Part shown: positions 1 to 11,290 of the stretch, piece by piece | How the letters are laid out: each line of letters begins with the position of its first letter | Numbering within the stretch: the stretch's first letter is position 1 | DNA from: Vespula vulgaris | Taxonomy: Eukaryota > Arthropoda > Insecta > Hymenoptera > Vespidae | Reading direction: 5' to 3' | NCBI RefSeq assembly: GCF_905475345.1 | Contig: NC_066608.1 | Location: forward strand, 2,680,001-2,744,000 | Length of the DNA stretch: 64,000 bases | Position numbers and translations under genes: made by a program | The notes under the pieces: generated by a model | Seen by the model: only the letters and a program-made list of their open reading frames with translations | What the model was told of the DNA's origin: nothing | Databases searched by the model: none

Positions 1-249
1 GTTTATTTTATACGTTGGAAAGAAGAAAAGAGTTTAAAGTTAAAAGAAAAAAAAAATACAAAAAAAAGAACTTAGTATATAGATTGTAGGAAACTAAAAA
101 AAAAAAGGAAAAAAAAAGAAAAAAAAATTAATTCTTGACACACAGTCTGATGCACCCAATGGAAGAGATTTATTCCAAATAATTATATTGATACGTTTAT
201 TTTCTTTTATATTTTTTCTAATTTTCAGTCGAAGATGAGAAGGAAAGCT

Positions 250-289
250 TTTATATATGTATATATATATATATATGTATGTATGTATG

Positions 290-341
<52 letters not shown>
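250..341. repeat. (TA)n / (TATG)n microsatellite
   Basis: Alternating TA with short TATG interruptions near 276-292, then about 40 nt of pure TA. Translation gives only Tyr-Ile runs. Confidence 0.9.
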
Positions 342-342
<1 letters not shown>

Positions 343-1770
343 CTTTTTCTATATAATTTAGATTTTATAAAAAGACCACAAAAGAAATATATATATATAT
401 ACATATATATAAAATATACGCCATACGTCGGTGCACCTGGCTGAGCGTCCTAATCTTTGAAAGTAAAACCGAAACGAACGAAAGTACGTAAATCTTTTCT
501 ATTTTCCACGAAACTATTCGTTTGGTATTGCTTTTAAAATGAGGATGCTTAATTAATGATAATATAAATATAATAGAGTATCTCGTAAAAAAAAAAAGAA
601 AAAAAAAGTCGATACACGTCGATAGTCATTTTAATATTTACATGCTCTTAGATATTTATTAATATTTTTTTAAGTAGAAACTTTTAGTCCTTAGATTTAA
701 GTAATTTGCATTACCATTAATAAAATGTATATATATTATATTAATAACACGATTGTGTGTTTCAGTATTGTAATGTGTCTAACACCGATGTATTTTATTA
801 TTTGCTAAATATACTGTATTGGGTGCCTTTTGTAGTGAACCCCAAAACGCTAATTAATTATAAAAATCCGTTTTTTTTTCTTTTTCTTTTTTTTTTATAT
901 ATGTATATAAAAACAAAGGCGATTCAAGACATTCTTCTTTTACGGTGCAATGAATTCATGTTACTTTTAACAATTCATGTTTTTAACAAATCTAATTTTA
1001 CATCTTTCTCTTTTAAATTCTTTTTGCTTCAAATCAATCACTTATGTAATATTATATAAAAACTATGCAACGTAAAGTTACTAAGTAAAATTATATGTTA
1101 ATTTCTTACATGTTAATTTTGTTACTAACTAAAAATAATTGTAATATTTTGGATTTTCGAATTGTTTTAAAATTAGACGACAAATTTAATTTTTCTTTTT
1201 CTTATATCTCTTCTTTCCTTTTTCGTTGACGAATTAATATAATTAATTAAAAAATAATTTTGCATTAAAAATTTGCAATCGTACAAAGTAAATTTTTAAC
1301 TCTGTTTAAAGCTAATTATATAATTTTAAACTTTGTATTGTTTTACACAGTCAGTAAGACACGCGGCAAGGCATAAAGACCGACGTTAATTTTAAAAAAC
1401 AACTAACGAGTTTTGTCGATCATCAAACTATACGAAAAAACTCTTCTAGAAATAAGTTTACAAACATTTCTAATTTTGGTTTTGCAGGTACATATAATAT
1501 ATAAGTACGTGGTAAGTACTTTATAAATTATTTCATATATGTAATGATTGTTTTCAAAAAATAACCTCTTCATTTAATACTTTTGATGTAAAATGATAAT
1601 TCTTTCAATATAAACAACATTATTGTGATCAAACATATTCACATGTAATATATTATTTCTTATATTTTATAAAGCATTTTATTAAATAGTAAAATTTGCA
1701 ATATGTATAAATACGAATCATTCATATTCGAATTGTTTATCCGCACACATATGTATGTATATATTTGTTG

Positions 1771-1831
<61 letters not shown>
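1771..1831. repeat. (TA)n microsatellite
   Basis: Near-pure TA dinucleotide tract followed by (TTTA)n to about 1850. Confidence 0.9.
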
Positions 1832-1832
<1 letters not shown>

Positions 1833-2020
1833 TTATTTATTTATTTATTATTATATGTATTTTCAGAATCAAAAAAAGAATATTTGTAACGAGATGAAGT
1901 ATTTTAAGAGAGCAATAGAAATAAAAATTTCTCAGAATATTTAATATATGTAGAATTTAGAAGCTTCTTAATATATTGCGATTTTAAAGCATTTTGAATA
2001 TCATTGGTCCAAAACTATCT

Positions 2021-2070
<50 letters not shown>

Positions 2071-2110
2071 CATATGTATATAAATATATATATATATATG
2101 TATATACATA
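2021..2110. repeat. (TA)n microsatellite, interrupted
   Basis: TA dinucleotide tract with short AAATACATATG interruptions, lying between the syntaxin-17 3' UTR and the left intergenic block. Confidence 0.9.
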
Positions 2111-2174
2111 TTACTGATTTTATATTAAAAAGATCATTGTTTTCACCTTTAACACAATATTTACATTAATTTAA

Positions 2175-2180
2175 TTTATT
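2175..2180 (-). promoter_or_regulatory. Candidate poly(A) signal of syntaxin-17
   Basis: The minus strand reads AATAAA about 160 nt past the syntaxin-17 stop codon (2339-2341). It is the nearest canonical hexamer I found in the right orientation and gives a short 3' UTR. The AT-rich background makes chance hexamers common. Confidence 0.4.
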
Positions 2181-2338
2181 TTGTTAGAAAACTATAAGAA
2201 AGAAAGTAAATCACTGTTCAGCAGATTAATTGGAAAATAGCCTATAATATCGTGAATATATGCAAATATTTTAGAAAGCAACTAAATAATATTGCACACT
2301 TTAGTATCTTTCGTATTATTATCAGATTCTGCGTGATG

Positions 2339-3625
2339 TCACAAATCCTTTCTGTTTTTATCCAATCTTTCAGGAAGAGATGAAGATTTTTTAATGTTCT
2401 GTTGTTCTTCGAACGAATTACTGGGTTTACTATATACGCTCTCTGTAATTTGTTTTTTCTTTAATATGGAACCGCCAGTAAATCCTGTAATTAATGTACT
2501 AGTAAAGTCGAAGAAAATATTGCAATATCTATTTTTTATAGTTTTATTAGAAACCTTTTTAAGTTATAACATTAAAAACAAAATTATAACAGACTTTATT
2601 AAAACTTACCTAAAATTCCACAACCAAGAGCTGTTAATCCACCAATTTTTAAACCTGCAAATAAGCCTACAGGTCCACCCACACAAGTTCCAATTAATGC
2701 TCCGGCCAAAGGATAAGTTACTGCTTTGTATTTCGATGCTTTTTCGAGGAACTTTGTACCTTCATTTACATTGCTTTGTGTTTCTTCAATATTATTCTCT
2801 ACGTTGTTCACAGACTCTTTTTGATCCTTGTATCAACAAAATTGGAATAGATTTAAATAATTCATTATTAAACATAACTTTAAACAAGTGAAAAATACTT
2901 ACATGTACTATTTTGTTAAAATCGGTAAAAAGTTGATGTAATTGGTATATATCATCTTGTAGATCTGTCCAGGTATGCAAACATGCTTGCTGTCGCTCCA
3001 AATCCTCATGTTCTTCATGCAATTGGATATTATGATCTCTATTTACATACTGTGCATCCTTATTTTCTTCTTTGGGTGAAGAAGGTCCAGATAAGGGTAA
3101 GTCCAATTGTAAAACTGAATTCATGCGCAAATATTGAATATAAAATTAAATCAAGACAATAGTAGTTATAAATCTTGATAAATATCATATATCGGTATTA
3201 AACATTTTACCTAAGTATTCCTGAATCGCGTTCATCATATTAGATCTAGCAGTCGCTGTAAGTTTATCGAATTCATTAATATCAGAGTCAAGAACCTGAG
3301 CCCGTAGAGTATCCATCTGATAAAGTAATTCCTTCAATTGCTTTACAATTCTAGAAACATTTATGTGTTCCTTCCGTACTTTTTCCCAATCGTGTTGAGC
3401 TTCATACTATAAATAGAAAAATTTCTTTCATGCGAATAATTTGTAAATAATATTTATGAAAAGTATGAAAAGTATTACTTTTAAATCACTTACTTTTTTA
3501 ATATTACTCTTATGCCGTTTCAGTAAATCTACATGATGCGGTATAGCAACATTAAAATTACTGATTTGAATTTCCAAGCGTCTGATCGGCTGTTTTATAA
3601 CAAGATTTTCCATTGATAATGACAT
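2339..3625 (-). CDS. Stx17: Syntaxin-17 (autophagosomal Qa-SNARE), complete, 5 exons
   Basis: Seen: coding exons (minus strand, in order) are 3494-3625, 3211-3406, 2903-3114, 2610-2826 and 2339-2484. All introns (76-125 nt) have GT-AG ends, and the 903 nt close in frame to give 300 residues; human STX17 is about 302. The start is ATG at 3625; an in-frame TTG three codons upstream is not needed. The N-terminal helical region (1-110) begins with KQPIRRLE. A WTDL motif at 158-161 matches the position of the LC3-interacting WETL in human STX17. The SNARE helix spans about 158-214, with Q182 at the ionic zero layer. A glycine-rich double membrane segment lies at about 218-260 (AGALIG, GGPVGLFAG, GFTGG), followed by KKK and a polar tail ending in KDL. 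Known for the family: STX17 pairs with SNAP29 and VAMP8 (Vamp7 in flies) to fuse autophagosomes with lysosomes, and its hairpin inserts into completed autophagosomes. Nothing is truncated. Function is inferred from homology; the identification is firm. Confidence 0.95.
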
Positions 3626-3861
3626 TTTGGACAACGTTCTTTGATTTTAAGCTATCGAAATTATCAATCATTTACTTCTTTATATAATAAACAATATTTC
3701 AATAATATATCTATTGGCCATTGTTATTACTTATTCTTGAAAGTGTTATTTACTGACTTTTATTGAGGATAAGTTATCTTATATGAACGGTGTTGCTTCA
3801 TGATACGTTAAATTTAGTTACTATATTTGTTGTATTATTTTGTAAAAATAACCGATCAGCT

Positions 3862-3868
3862 GTTTTAT
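3862..3868 (-). promoter_or_regulatory. TATA-like box upstream of syntaxin-17
   Basis: The minus strand reads TATAAAA about 240 nt upstream of the syntaxin-17 start codon, in an otherwise AT-rich stretch. If used, transcription would start near 3835 and leave a 5' UTR of about 200 nt. AT-rich DNA gives such motifs by chance, so this is a position to test, not an established promoter. Confidence 0.25.
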
Positions 3869-4844
3869 AGCACACGGTGAGCGAATTTTCACAAAGACTG
3901 TCATTCAGAATGGAAGGAATACTGTAATGCCCTCTATGCAAGACTATTAAATTAAATTGATCTATGGTTGTGTCGACATATTCCAAGATCGCGCCAGATG
4001 TATTAAAAGAGCAAAAGATATTTTAATAAAATAAATATTACGCAATTATATAATTGAATATGATAAAATATATATATATATATTTTATTAAATTCAGATT
4101 TAATAAAAAAAGATATTTTTAACTTATAAAAAATGTTTCCAATCAAGATTACTTAAGATATACTTATTTGATACTCTCATAATTTATTATTATGTTTATT
4201 ATGTTTTAAAGCTATTTAAAATTAGGATAGATATATAAAATGATTTTTTATATTTATTTTATTATATAAGTATTATATATTGTTAATATAATACATATAA
4301 AAAAAAAAATATTCCAGATAAGAATCATTCAAAATTGAAATAAGCATATAGAATAATTATTCGGTATTCTATTTATGTTATACTATCTATGTACATTTAA
4401 GTATATGAATATCAGTGTTTTAAGATACGATAATTACAAGCTTTTTAAAAACACGATACATATAAAAAATATTACAAATTAGGATCACCCAAAAAATGAT
4501 TTCATATTTTCAGAAAAAAGTTTGATATTTTATGTTTCAATCGGTTCAAGATCAAAATATTTATATATAATAGAACGATTATTCCATATTTATTATATTA
4601 TACAATGATACGTATATTGATATGTATATCGGTATATCGGTGTTTGATAAAGAAACGTTTGATAATTATACGCTTTTAGATATCTATTATCTTGCGGTTA
4701 AAAATACAATACGTTCCAAATGTATTTTACGATGGTCGGTTAAATCTATAATTTCGTATAAAATCGGTAGAGGTTTCCATAATGAAAAACCGATTGCAAG
4801 CGAATAGGCCTTAGTCTGCCGATGACGTGTAATCGAGTCTTCAC

Positions 4845-4851
4845 CCTCTTT

Positions 4852-4885
<34 letters not shown>

Positions 4886-4933
4886 CTATCTATCGCTTTC
4901 TCTCTTTTTTCACCCCTCTACTTTTCTCTCATT

Positions 4934-4968
<35 letters not shown>
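4845..4968. repeat. (TC)n / (TATC)n compound microsatellite
   Basis: CT dinucleotides, then (TATC)n at about 4866-4893, then a second CT run at 4939-4967. Translated frames are Ser-Leu runs. Confidence 0.9.
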
Positions 4969-5455
4969 AAGCTCTTTATTTCTATACTTCTTCCATTTCT
5001 CTCGAATTCTCTGGTTTCCATTAGTCTTCATATGTCACAAACACGTTTGCGCGCGCGAACACACGTCCATTCGTTTAGTTACGCCTCCACGTGTGATCTT
5101 TTATTTTCGACGGTATTCATAATATTGCGGATAACCTCGCTCTTTCATCCCCTTGATCTTTTGTCACCAATTCGATGGATCATCACCCTGAAAACGTTTG
5201 ATGTCTCTTCTTTTTTCTTTTTTAGTTTTTATCTGTCTTTTCTTTTTTCTTTTTCTTCTTCTATTTTTATTCGCATTTTATTTGGACAATCAATTAATTT
5301 TTCTTTCCTATAATTATTTCTTTCTTTCTATATATATATATATATTATTGTATATTAATTATATATTTATATATATGTGTGTATATATAATTAATAGTTA
5401 ATAGTATACAGATATGATCTTTAAACGTTATATGTATATAATTTATTTCCTGTAG

Positions 5456-5543
5456 GCAAACCAGTATTAATTAATACACTCGACATAATAATTTGCTCGA
5501 CAGTTGGGAAACTCAAATTTCAAGTTCCTACATCTACATTTAG
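5456..5543 (+). CDS. Possible internal exon, unrecognised
   Basis: An 88-nt stretch sits between a good acceptor (pyrimidine-rich tract ending CCTGTAG) and a GTATAA donor. Only the frame starting at the third base stays open, reading KPVLINTLDIIICSTVGKLK and onward. No family is recognised and no partner exons were found. In DNA this AT-rich a 29-codon open frame arises by chance fairly often. Confidence 0.13.
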
Positions 5544-5729
5544 GTATAAATTTCAAAGTTGTATTATCTTGTAATAAAGCAACCCGTAATTTTGCGTATA
5601 CATTTCGTTGAAATCGAGGTAGCAAATGTTTCTATTTCTATTTACATGCCACGCCGGTTGGTTTAATTGTTTGAACTTCGTCGAAAGTAACATTATTTTA
5701 GATCGTTGAGATTAATATGTTAGAGATTC

Positions 5730-5730
<1 letters not shown>

Positions 5731-5774
<44 letters not shown>
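5731..5774. repeat. (TA)n microsatellite
   Basis: Uninterrupted TA dinucleotides for about 44 nt. Confidence 0.92.
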
Positions 5775-5776
<2 letters not shown>

Positions 5777-6604
5777 GATAGCTAAAAATAAGTATTATTT
5801 AAATAAACATCATTTTTATTTTCTGTTAAATATATATTAGAGAAAAATCAAATGATTTATATTAATAGCGCTCTAATATATTTCTAATTATCTAAATTCG
5901 TATTACTTTTAAATATGTTAATTGTTCATTTATCAGATTGATTTATTTTTTCTATATTATATAATTCTACAAAACAAAACAAAATATTGCAAATATATTA
6001 GAAACACTGTTTTTTTTTCCTTTTTCTTTTCTAAAGAAACATTCGAGTATGTTCGTTATAGGAATAGTGGGTGTTGCAGATCGCATTTTATTTAAGTAAA
6101 ATATTCATTCTCTAGAATATTCTTGCTTTTTTACTTGGCATTCGATTATTTCCATTCGTTGGACATATTTCACAGTGATGGATATTTTTCGTCCGTCATC
6201 GATGTATCTAGAATAGAGTACGGTTTTCAAGAAGAAAACGATTCCGTCGTACGTACATACGTACATACGTACGTACGTAGATATTTACTATCATATGTAT
6301 ATGTAAAAGAAAACTGATAGATGCCCATAGAATATCGTGCTTATGTATATGGGTGTATGACAATATTTTATGCAGAGTTATTGATACGTCGCACTGGAGA
6401 GAAGCGATATTGTTATGCACATTTTAAACCCTCGTAATGCTACGCATTCGACAGAGATTCTTTGCTTATAGACACACACACAAACACACGTATATATATT
6501 TATATATATATATGTGTGTGTGTGTATATATATGTTTGTATGTATTATATATATACGTTATGTCTGATAGTTTCGATCCTCTTCAACGTATGTATTCTAG
6601 ATGT

Positions 6605-7190
6605 ACGTCGTATCCGAATAAAATTCCAACATTTTTATCTTCTGTAGAAAAGAAGAAATATTCTTCGTATTCGATAAGAGAATTAAGACGTGATCATATA
6701 CATATGATATATGAAATGGTTGCGATCAGTTTGGAACTATAATTTGATATAAAAAATTGATATGATAATAATTCAATACATCCAAATAAAATCCAATCGT
6801 TTTTATTTTCGATATAAAAGAGAAAGAAATATTCTTCGTAATTAAGGGACGATCGTTTATATCGAATGCTACTCGTTCAGAAACGTATAACTCGAAGTTA
6901 TTAAAAATAAATATAATAATAACGTTATTACGATATATGAAAATATTTCGAATAAATTTAATTTAAAAAAAAATCATTTGGAATACTAATAAAATCTTAA
7001 CGTTTTCATTTTCGTTAAAAAAAAAAAAAAGAAGAAATACTACATATTCTTCTTTTAGAAGACGATTAAAATTTAAGTCACGATCATTCGTATCAAATGC
7101 AATTAATTTAAAACGATAATTTGAAAATATATCTCGACATAAATATATCTGATATAATAATATCAGAATTATCAAACTAATCAAATTCAA
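6605..7190. repeat. Degenerate tandem repeat, ~170-200 bp period, 3 copies
   Basis: Related segments start near 6612, 6780 and 6983. Each carries an ATCC/ACTAATAAAAT core, then a TTTTATTTTCG-like stretch, a purine run and GAAATATTCTTCG or a variant. Spacing is 168 and 203 nt. Divergence is high, so this is an old duplication rather than a young satellite. Confidence 0.6.
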
Positions 7191-7761
7191 TTACATCTTA
7201 TTCGAACAATTGTGATATATGTGTGTATGCGTTTGTGTGTGTCATGTACAATATATTGTACCGAGTGTTAGTCATAGTCAGTCAGTTTTTCATTTAAAAT
7301 AGGAAATTGATACTCTCGCCTATTTAAGTCGAACATCTTAAAGATATTAAAAAATACCGTCTGTCGAGCACGTCAGGAGAATTTATTTTAATTTCCGTTA
7401 GAAATATATGTGCAGTTTTAATCTACGTGTAATTTCTAATAAAAAGTATAACAAATTTTATTTTTCTTTTTTTTTTTCTTTTCTCTACGTTCCAAAAACT
7501 TATCTCTTATCTCTTAAATACGATATTATCCTTTATCCGTAGATAACTCATTTCACTTTATTCTGTAATACTTCGTTTCGTGTATATACATATATATACA
7601 TACATACATCCATATATATTACAAAATATCTATAGTAATCATGGTTCTGTAGAAATTCTCTCTCTCTCTCTCTCTCTCTTTTTCTTTTCACGTGACGTTT
7701 CTCTTTATCTATAGTCTTGATTAATGTATCTCACAAATACACGTTATCAAGGAAGTATATG

Positions 7762-7812
<51 letters not shown>
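7762..7812. repeat. (TA)n microsatellite
   Basis: Pure TA tract followed within 20 nt by CT-rich sequence. Confidence 0.92.
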
Positions 7813-7815
<3 letters not shown>

Positions 7816-8280
7816 TACAACGAACAATACTCTCTCTCTCTTTTTCTCTCTCTTTCTCAGAGCTTATCACATCTTTTAACACTTTCCTTTCTATTCTTTC
7901 GCAGAAAGAAACAAATGGATTGTTAAATCGTACGACGGAAACGATTAGCAGATACGTAGGTTGAATAATCGTACCGATCGTACGACACTGATATCAGGGT
8001 TCTCTATTTTTCTTTCATACTTCTTTCTACCACTCGTATTATACTTTTCTTCATTTTACAAAGCCACTTCGTTCGTTCAAAAATTTGTGTATATTAAAAA
8101 AAGAAGAAAAGAATCTTTACTTCTCTTTTTTTTTTCTCTTTCTTCGTCTTTTTTCTTTTTTCTTTGTTTTTCTTTTCTTTGTCAGATAGGCACATTAAGA
8201 TAAAATTTCGATGATTTTCGGGATAAATGAATAGATATTTACCTATGTATAAGGTATTCACGTGGATAATCGAACTAAAT

Positions 8281-8560
8281 AGTAACTCGTGTTAGCTTGG
8301 AATCGAATGGCCGTATGATCGGTGACTGTATCAATTAATTCTCCTGGTGTCGCAGTAATCACGGTATCATCCGAGTGTTACATCGACGATAACTGGTATA
8401 TGCTGCTGCCCGTCAGCCAGTGTATTCCCCGAAAATTCCTCGTTTAAACACCGGGATCTACCTATTGCAATAATTCATCCGACGATTCACCGTATCCATA
8501 ATCAATGATCGTATACGATACGAATCGTTACGGTTTGACCGTTTAAAATCACTATATTTA
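8281..8560. other. GC-richer non-repetitive island (candidate regulatory element)
   Basis: About 280 nt free of simple repeats, with clearly higher GC than its flanks. No frame looks coding. It contains ATCAATTAATT and several GATA/TATC words. Islands of this kind in insect intergenic DNA are often conserved enhancers; that reading is inference. Confidence 0.3.
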
Positions 8561-9098
8561 TATACATTAACTAATGTAAAAGCATTATATATCGAATCTA
8601 AAGGGACTAAAGAACGATATTAATTAATTAATGGAGGGTTTATCAAACGTTAATGTTACAAATTCAAATGAATTCGAATGTTTATGATCGTACCATTTGT
8701 TGTAATTGATAATAATTAGTTATTATTTCGTTATTATACTCCATTTCTGTCTTTATCTCTTTCACATCTTTGTATTTTATACTCAAACGATCTGAAAATA
8801 ATTTAATTTCTCTATCGACTCTATCTCTATAGACTACCTCTCTCTTTCTTTCTCTTTTGCTCTCTGTCTCTTGTCTTTAGAGAGGATAGTATCGAGTAAA
8901 TAGCGAGGTAAATAGTGGAGTTCAGAATTTAGAGAGGTGGTGCGGGTAGTCGGTTATGGTGGTGGTAATAGAGTAGGTAGAAGCTTAGATATCTCGAAGG
9001 TTCGATTATATGATGTCTCTATCGAAACGTACCAATAATGAAATATGCAAAGTCTCAGGAGTCCTATAATATTAAGCATGTTCCTATTAAACGTACAA

Positions 9099-9151
<53 letters not shown>

Positions 9152-9514
9152 CGCGATAATACATTTTTCCTATTTTTATAAAAATCGATAATTAATTTTA
9201 ACGAAAATATTACGCGTATTGGTAATGGACGGATGAAATATACCATACGGTTATTAATATTATAATAGAAATTCTTTTTTCCTTTTTTCTTTTTGTAAAA
9301 ATCAATAATATCGATTTCCTTGAACATGTAAAAAAAATATAGAAGGATGATTCTAACAATAATACCTACGAGCTTTTGTACCTATTGTATCGTGATAAAT
9401 TTTTTGTTCTTTTTCTTTTTCCTCTCTTCTTTTTTTTTTTTTTAATATAAAAATTAATAATCGCTTTTGATTAACGTGTATGAATGAATACGAAGTTAAT
9501 ATAAAAGTCTATGA
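8561..9514. other. Intergenic with GA/CT-rich patches and (TA)n
   Basis: AT-rich sequence, a CT-rich patch (8820-8870), a G-rich patch (8880-9000) and a long TA tract at 9101-9150. Nothing supported as a gene. Confidence 0.5.
9101..9150. repeat. (TA)n microsatellite
   Basis: Pure TA tract of about 50 nt. Confidence 0.92.
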
Positions 9515-9667
9515 TTAGGTATAATAAATGTAAGAATAGATGTAGAATTTGAATCTTATAATCATAGTTAAAGTGTAGTAGAACGCTAATGCCGTTCCCA
9601 AAGCTGATACTAATGGTATAGCGATACCAATGAAGGTAGCTAGTCGGTACGTGCTTAACAGTAAGTA
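9515..9667 (-). CDS. Possible terminal exon encoding a hydrophobic segment
   Basis: A 50-codon open frame on the minus strand between two TAA stops, not built from simple repeats. Its middle reads ATFIGIAIPLVSALGTALAF, a convincing membrane-helix composition, followed by YYTLTM and a Tyr-rich tail. There is no ATG upstream of the helix, so it would have to be a spliced terminal exon; a weak acceptor (GTTAAG) lies near its 5' end. No family is recognised, and chance is a real alternative. Confidence 0.17.
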   Translation of the reverse strand, partial: YLLLSTYRLATFIGIAIPLVSALGTALAFYYTLTMIIRFKFYIYSYIYYT

Positions 9668-9878
9668 TTAATTATGTCTACGACATAAAGCCTCGAATGT
9701 GCGTGCGTGTTCGTACAACCGATGCATTACATTTCGCATGCGCTCCTATTAACAGGGAAGTTTCGTATATTCGATGTTTGTTGACATTCCAAGTTTCCCG
9801 TAGGATTATTGAACTTGTGGGACATCCCGGATCATACTAGACATTATTAATGTGAACTTTGATACTATGCTGTAGAAT

Positions 9879-9896
9879 ATTCCCCTTGAGGGGAAT
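9879..9896. other. Inverted repeat, 7-bp stem, 4-nt loop
   Basis: ATTCCCC, loop TTGA, GGGGAAT: a perfect 7-bp stem inside a non-repetitive patch. It could be a dimeric binding site or a small hairpin; no T-tract or other terminator feature follows. Confidence 0.4.
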
Positions 9897-10771
9897 TATT
9901 TTTCTTTCTTTCTTTTCCCTTTTCTCTTTTCTTTTTTTTTTATTTTCTTCTTTTTTCAAATTCATCACAGAATTAATTAAGTTTTATTTATCGACGTAAT
10001 CCTAACTTTTTTTTTTCGAAAAATAAAAGTGCACGTTCCAATATATTTTTAATGACTTTACAATAAAATATAAATCAAATTTTCGTCAAAATAGGAAACC
10101 TAATATAATGTTTTTTATGATTTGATCTTATATTGCACGTTTAAATTAAAATATTACAAATGTTTTCACCAGTAAAACTAATATTGTTATTTTGATTAAT
10201 AGTCTTTTAATCGTTCGCCAGATAAAAATATATTGAATATAGGAAATTGAGCATCTGATAAATTATTTATTGAAATAATAATAATTAATAATGATGATTA
10301 TGATGATAATGATAATACTGATATATTTAATTTAATTCGATACACACATTACAATATAATATTATTCACGACTGTGTTAACAATTTACAACTTTAACTAC
10401 TTTCAACTACTTTAACGTCATTGACTACATTAACGACACTCTGACAACGCTAATTTCGAACAAAGTCTATAAATGTCTATAAATTAGCACGTAGTGTCTC
10501 GCACTACGTTACCATTAGTGAAAAGGGTAAAATACTCTAATGCTTATCTCAACTCGATACGTTTCAGAAATGCATACATTGGTTCACTCATACGTACGAG
10601 ATGTATTTCTCATAACACACATACACACATACGCACACGCACACAGAAACGCATAGTATATTTGCTTAGAATCCTATGCTTATGTTTCTCACGTCCTACA
10701 TATATTATGGCATATTTGCAAGTCAATTTCAAACAAATTTTATGAAAATATAAGACGCTGAGAAAAGACAT

Positions 10772-10823
<52 letters not shown>

Positions 10824-11290
10824 AAGATAGTTATTCATTAATAAAAATATTTATAAATGTTGGTGAAGGCAAATATTGAGAAGAAAAAAGAAAAGAAGAC
10901 AAAAACAAGGAAAAAAATGGAATACATTTTTAAAAGCAATACCGAAAGATTAATTCTCACACCTGAAACTCTTATACCAATCATAATCTAATTCTAACCC
11001 AAAGGAAACATAAAATACATATTGTTGATCGATCTCGAAATTTTCTCGAAGAGAGAACCTCGTAAAGACCTTTGCTGTGTGTGCATGCAAAGTGTCAGAG
11101 TCGCCGACGTTATAGGGCGACGTTCTTCCTTCGTGAAGAAAAAAAAGAAAGTAAAAGAGAAAAAGAAAGAAAGAAAAAAGAAAAGAAAAGAAGAAAAGAG
11201 AAGAAGAAAAAGGAAGAAAAAGAAAGAAAGGAAACACGACGAGTAAAGGAAAAATTCTCAAAGGAGTCGTCCGATCGTGTAAGAAACTGA
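9897..11290. other. Intergenic, AT-rich with purine tract
   Basis: T-rich runs (9898-9960), AT-rich DNA, a (TA)n tract at 10776-10819 and a long A/G-only stretch at about 11138-11235 that yields Lys/Arg/Glu frames on one strand and Phe/Leu/Ser on the other. No supported gene. Confidence 0.55.

Larger units (their letters stand above)
1..2174. other. Intergenic AT-rich DNA downstream of syntaxin-17
   Basis: No supported gene. It holds A-rich homopolymer tracts (about 45-130, 587-607), T-rich tracts near 870-900 and three (TA)n blocks. The sequence at 225-240 looks like a splice acceptor (pyrimidine tract, TTTTCAG), but the frame after it runs straight into TA repeat, so I do not call an exon. 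Confidence 0.6.
3626..5455. other. Upstream region of syntaxin-17; AT-rich intergenic
   Basis: No supported gene apart from the TATA-like motif. From 4000 to 4600 the sequence is extremely AT-rich. At 3854-3869 a 16-mer repeats, with one mismatch, sequence inside syntaxin-17 exon 1 (3584-3599). An open frame at about 4622-4807 has no recognisable domain. Confidence 0.5.
5544..8280. other. Intergenic, microsatellite- and repeat-rich
   Basis: Holds a (TA)n tract, ACGT-rich alternating sequence near 6250-6280, a degenerate tandem repeat, (TC)n at about 7660-7682 and a second (TA)n. No supported gene. Confidence 0.6.

Noticed and set aside
235..444. Tyr-Ile rich open frames over (TA)n tracts (also 1703-1897, 9064-9327, 14042-14286, 27953-28135, 31107-31361)
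   Set aside because: TA repeats lack stops in one frame; no complexity outside the repeat.
2394..2891. Plus-strand open frame over syntaxin-17
   Set aside because: It is the antisense shadow of syntaxin-17 exons 4 and 5 and their intron.
3798..3986. Minus-strand open frame upstream of syntaxin-17
   Set aside because: No ATG at its start (begins TTG), no domain, and it covers the likely promoter.
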